DNA from: Megachile rotundata
Taxonomy: Eukaryota > Arthropoda > Insecta > Hymenoptera > Megachilidae
Length of the DNA: 64,000 nucleotides
Reading direction: 5' to 3'
NCBI RefSeq assembly: GCF_050947335.1
Contig: NC_134989.1
Span: 5,077,501 to 5,141,500, forward strand
A program made the translations under genes and the position numbers. Positions within the stretch are counted from its first letter, which is position 1, and each line of letters begins with the position of its first letter. This document shows, one piece after another, positions 59,695-64,000 of the stretch. Under the pieces are notes generated by a model. The model saw nothing but the letters and a program-made list of their open reading frames with translations. It had not been told where the DNA came from and made no database searches.

Positions 59695-60560
59695 CCTCCG
59701 CTAGCAGGTACTTCAGTTACGAGTTACATATCTCTCGGGATCAAAAAGTCGCGGGCCGAATCAATCATCCGGCATCGCAAATAATTCGCACGCAACGCTC
59801 ACCGCTAGAGGAATCCATTAATATGAGGAGCGATCTCTTTGCCGGTTCAGGCCACGGAGTTCCGTATACACCTAATATATCTGGTTAATCGCGAACGCGA
59901 GAGAGTAGGTTAAAAGCAAGCATGGTCTGCGAGTTGTAATTAGAAGCAACGAGGAAAGACTGTCTGTGGGAGTGGACGAGTTTTGCTTTGTCATAGGCCT
60001 TAGCAGAGCGATGACTAACAGGATGGATAGAGAAACACGTGGATACCTTAGCCACGTCCTGGTATAAGGCACCGGTGGTAACTGCTAAGGTACGGCCAGA
60101 TCATTAGCCATGATTTGTTGTCGAGCAGCCTGCCCAATGACCCCGCTGGCTCGAGCGTGAACTCCGGGCGTGTCGAGATCCCCGCAACGATGATCTTGTA
60201 CGCCTATAACCATCGACTTCTCCTTGTCGATGTACATTGTAAGGAATGCACGTTGCGTGGATGAATATTATGTACCTGCGTTAACAGCGTATCGCTTCTG
60301 TGATGCCGATCTGCCTAGTCACGAGCTTCGACACGGATCGCTTCTGCCGAAAACTATTCACCTAACTTCGTATATTTATTGAAACTCGTGATACGAGTGA
60401 CGAGAGTTACACTCGTAACGAGAGTTTATATTATGCGAATTCTTGTAATACAAGGTATTATGTGCCTCTATCTCACTCGAGTTAGAATGTATATTTCAAG
60501 TTTGGAATACTTACTGCATAGGTGGAACCAGAATGAGATGTGGCGATGTTAAAGTCGTTC
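59695..60560. other. GC-richer island without a recognised gene
   Basis: Frames of 78 (+, 59652-59888, starting inside the TIR) and 66 (-, 59872-60072) codons lack motifs. Confidence 0.45.
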
Positions 60561-63500
60561 AGATTTAATGCGACTGACAATGAGACTATCGAGAACGATA
60601 TCAAACACGATTATTATTGATTTCATGGCAACTGACGTCAATGACCAAGTGTCGTCAACGATCAGTTATAGTGCTTCTAACGTGGGTCAGTCGATTCTAT
60701 GTGGTTCATGTCGTTATATTTTTATCAAATTTTCGCCAACATCTATACAATTTACGGTGCCTCACGAGTCTACAAAATTTCAAGTAAAAAGACCTAAAAT
60801 GGCGGACTGTAGCATGTAGACAAACATACAGACAATTAAATAAATGCGATAGAATCCAAAAAGCCTCATTATGTTCAATGATATGTGGCTCGTATACATA
60901 TGAAGAATTGTATGTGACAAATCGATGAGAGGATAAGTATATGTAAAATTAAATTTCAATATTTCTAACCCTTTTAGGGTAGAGTCAAAGAGGACTGAGA
61001 GAATGAATTCTACGTAAACGAAGTGAGGTTATAAAAATATAGTAAGAATATTTATAAAATTTGAGGAGGGTCATATTACGAAATAAAGGGAGAAAGAACG
61101 AGTGTCAAATGTATTTTATTTTAGTTTTGCATTGTCAATTTCGTAGAAGAATCTAAAATTTACATTAGTTATTTTTGTGTTACACAAGAGCTTCACATCA
61201 CATCATAGCTTTACATCACACTATGCTTCACATTCTGAAAATTAATATTTTGCAAAATTAACCGTAGACAATGAATTCTAACCTCGACATATACATATAC
61301 ATGTGTATAAATTTACTATCTATACTTAACTTTACGTTCCCATGTTTACTATGTATCTATTTAAATTAAAAATGAGTTATTAAAAAAACAACAAAAAGCG
61401 AAGATTGTTATAAATTAAAGTACATATTTAACCATTTATATTCACAAAGATATTTCAAAAGTGTCTCAATAATTACTATTTCAAATAATTGATCCGAAAT
61501 CCGCTATTCTGATAGATTTAATCGTTGTAATATTAGCGTAACATAATTCTGTAGACAATGTTTCGTAGTAGTTTCAATTTCCACCTGACAACTCTCACCA
61601 CATGAAGCGTGTTAATACGTCAATTAGATAACCTGTCATTAATGACGTTCTCATACAATTAGTTTATTTTCGTTACTTCGATCATTAGTTTAATTCGTTA
61701 ATTAAGAATATTCAATATTTGAAATATAATTATGTTGTACAAAACCATTAGAACACTATAGTTCTCGTTTCGCTTTATTGCTTCCTTCAATTCGTAATAA
61801 TAATCATGACATTTTTTGTTAGTAATCCACGGACACTTGCAAATAGTTTGATTCATAAATCATGTAATTGATTATACAGAACTAATTAGAGGAAATGAAA
61901 ACAGACTGTTTTGTGAGCGTAAGATATTTATCTACAGGAAGTGCTAGTTTTTATTTAGAGCAGACATTCAAGAAGACCATTTATTTTCTCACAGATGAAT
62001 ATATGAATTTAATTTAAATACATGAATCCATCAAGCTCCGAACTGAACTGAATCTTAAAAATAACACTAAAAATGAAACCGGTTTAACTCTGTTTTAACG
62101 AGATATTGCTTCAAATTACAATAATCATTAATTACACCGATGATAAATAAACTTAAAGCCTGTTTATCATAATTAATATCGTCAACAATTCATTTACAAC
62201 GATGTACATCAGATTAAGATAATAAATAATTTCGAATTAACTTTCAAACATATGTATATTAAACACGTTTTATCTATGAACTCTATTAATCAAAGAAATG
62301 TTCCGTTACAATCTAAATTACACTATATCGTGCCTTAACGCAACTTATCTTCTATAGAATTATAATATCTTAAATTTACATTCGTTAAATATTCATTTTC
62401 CTTATCTATAATTATATTACCGAAAGAATTATTTTTCAAATTTTATTTTGAATTGTTTTCAGCACCGTCAAATTTGACGCGTACGTATACGTCACAAAGG
62501 TGTATAGTTTTCAATACGTTCATCGTTAAAATCGATTATGGTGAACGGTCTTTAATTTTTATTTCAGATGCGATCGCATCGAAAAACTATAACTATTTTA
62601 TTTGTTATTTCATACTTTCAATAACGTGCATGCGTGGCATCGATTTCTTAACAGTTCCCCTGTGAAAGATTTTGAGATTTAAATGGCCGTTCGTTGTAAC
62701 TGTTTAATCGTTGTAAATATTCAAAGGCTTCAGCCTGGCCCACGCGATTTCCATTTTATTGAATAAAATTGTTTTCGTTGCTGGATATTGAAATATTGAT
62801 AAGCTTCTACTTTCTGTCAATAAAACACTGAAATATCGGCCCAACCATTTTGGCACGGTGAAATAATTCGATGCATACATGCATACAATACCGCAAAAAA
62901 TCTTAGCACATTTACAATTTCACATAATCCCAAATGAAACATAACGTAAAATAAAGGTAAAGAAGCTTCGAAACAATATTATATCACAATGTGTAGTTGA
63001 AAATACATTAAGACTGTGTTAAAACTTTTAAGGCTAGGATCCCGCAGTAACTGTGCGTGTACACCAACACGTGTCGACGTATGTACATATAGGCGATGTG
63101 CGAGAGAAAGATCCGATTTCGTACTTTTCGTTTTACGTCTCGAAAATTGCATAAATTCACTTTCTAAGGGTAGCTTTAGCACCGGTAGATATGCCTAATA
63201 TCACATTTTTATCAATAATATCCATAATATTCGATTGCAGTCTGTATTATTACAATATTAATATAGTATTGAAACTAGTATTTTTTCTGGTACTTCTAGG
63301 GAAAATTACGTTGTAGAAGAACATTTAATTGCACGTAACTGCATACCTTTTTTAGAAAGGTCATTGAAAAAATAATATCGATATATAGAATATTTTTAAA
63401 ATTATGGTACAAACGAAAAATGGGAGATTCAACTTGGAGAATAAGTAAAAAATATGGAATAAAATTTTTGTGTATATGGCTTTATTTTCGGGAAAATTGA

Positions 63501-63860
63501 ATTTGAACATTTATTAAGTATTTGTAAGAAAATTCGTTCACAATATAGAACACGATAAAATCATTTATAATAACAGTATAAGTACATGGTTATAATTTTT
63601 TAAATATATAATATTTAAGTGTGTTTAATACACACTTATAATTTATTAGATACATAGTGTATCCTTACAATGTAATTAAGAATTATGAGATGTGAAACTG
63701 CAAGACATTGTAAAGAAACAATTTGATGTCATGTGCTAGGTTAGGTTCAACCTCATGTCCTTAATGTCTCCAAAAGTCCTACTTCTTAATATTAAATAAA
63801 CGATATAGAAAATTATAATAATATTGCACAGGTGATATGAAGCAGTAAATTGAGAAACTA
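60561..63860. other. Long AT-rich stretch, nothing recognised
   Basis: An 83-codon + frame (60568-60819) has ordinary composition but no motif I know; frames near 62453 and 63016 likewise. No repeats of note. Confidence 0.5.
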
Positions 63861-63867
63861 AATCGGG

Positions 63868-63907
63868 AGATTGTACTGGCTGGTTTTACCAGCATCCAAC
63901 GTGTTAA
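63868..63907. mobile_element. TTAA-adjacent hairpin end (possible piggyBac-like fragment)
   Basis: Read leftward from TTAA 63904-63907 the minus strand gives TTAACACGTTGGATGCTGGT, then the hairpin CTGGTaaaACCAG. It has the same TTAACACGT start as the end at 33033. No partner end in the window. Confidence 0.35.
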
Positions 63908-64000
63908 TAAAACGACCATTACTCTTTAACAACTGTTTCCATTATTGCATGCAACATCTATTTCTTGCACAGATACAGGTAGCTCAAGAAACATATAATA

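Overview
The window looks like AT-rich nuclear DNA of an insect, split by short GC- and CpG-richer islands. I favour a hymenopteran, perhaps a bee, because of that mosaic composition, TTAGG-like words such as CTAACCTAACC near 45,317, and an exon encoding an insect-type peritrophin-A (chitin-binding) domain. The species is not determinable by eye. There is no operon structure, no tRNA or rRNA that I can recognise, and no CRISPR array. Almost every open frame of 60-145 codons is a chance or repeat-derived frame.

Coding content: one exon is convincing, at 5393-5563 on the + strand. It is a complete six-cysteine type-2 chitin-binding domain between an AG acceptor and a GT donor, with a one-base frameshift between its second and third cysteines. 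Two weaker candidates are a possible signal-peptide exon at 57018-57249 and a possible linker exon at 4280-4372, both +. The window is therefore probably intron and intergenic sequence around genes whose other exons lie outside it.

The dominant content is repeats. (1) At least five elements of 1.0-1.6 kb (13471-14633, 26930-27926, 39222-40328, 50434-52043, 58394-59692; a decayed sixth at about 17728-18924) share terminal inverted repeats of the type CAGTCARCAGCAAATCTG, sit between TA dinucleotides, and are filled with degenerate minisatellite made of AAATTT/CCAAAT words. Some switch repeat strand in the middle, so the whole element is a rough palindrome. One has expanded into two homogeneous blocks of a 16-bp repeat. 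(2) Two copies of a 945-bp element (2256-3201 and 22808-23751) have long inverted arms, TA flanks and a broken helix-turn-helix-like transposase remnant, and lie in opposite orientations. (3) There is a 300-bp Tigger/pogo-like MITE at 44367-44666, a piggyBac-like 214-bp MITE at 7220-7433 nested in another TIR element, and further TTAA-bounded ends. (4) A 984-bp segment at 15172-16155 occurs again in direct orientation at 47465-48447. (5) Much of the AT-rich sequence is itself old tandem duplication with periods of about 80-200 bp (590-1265, 7775-8160, 21600-21990, 37585-37920, 38032-38640, 40617-41690). (6) Pure 7-, 8- and 16-bp arrays occur at 5851, 11215, 26323, 35016, 51091, 51605 and 57568.

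The GC-richer islands (about 1380-2240, 3600-4030, 6480-7060, 9240-9700, 18930-19720, 25640-26050, 27900-28800, 31270-32120, 38640-39220, 46020-47110, 48480-48850, 54000-54660, 56860-57340, 59700-60470) show no recognisable protein domain. They are the best places to look for unannotated exons, promoters or enhancers.
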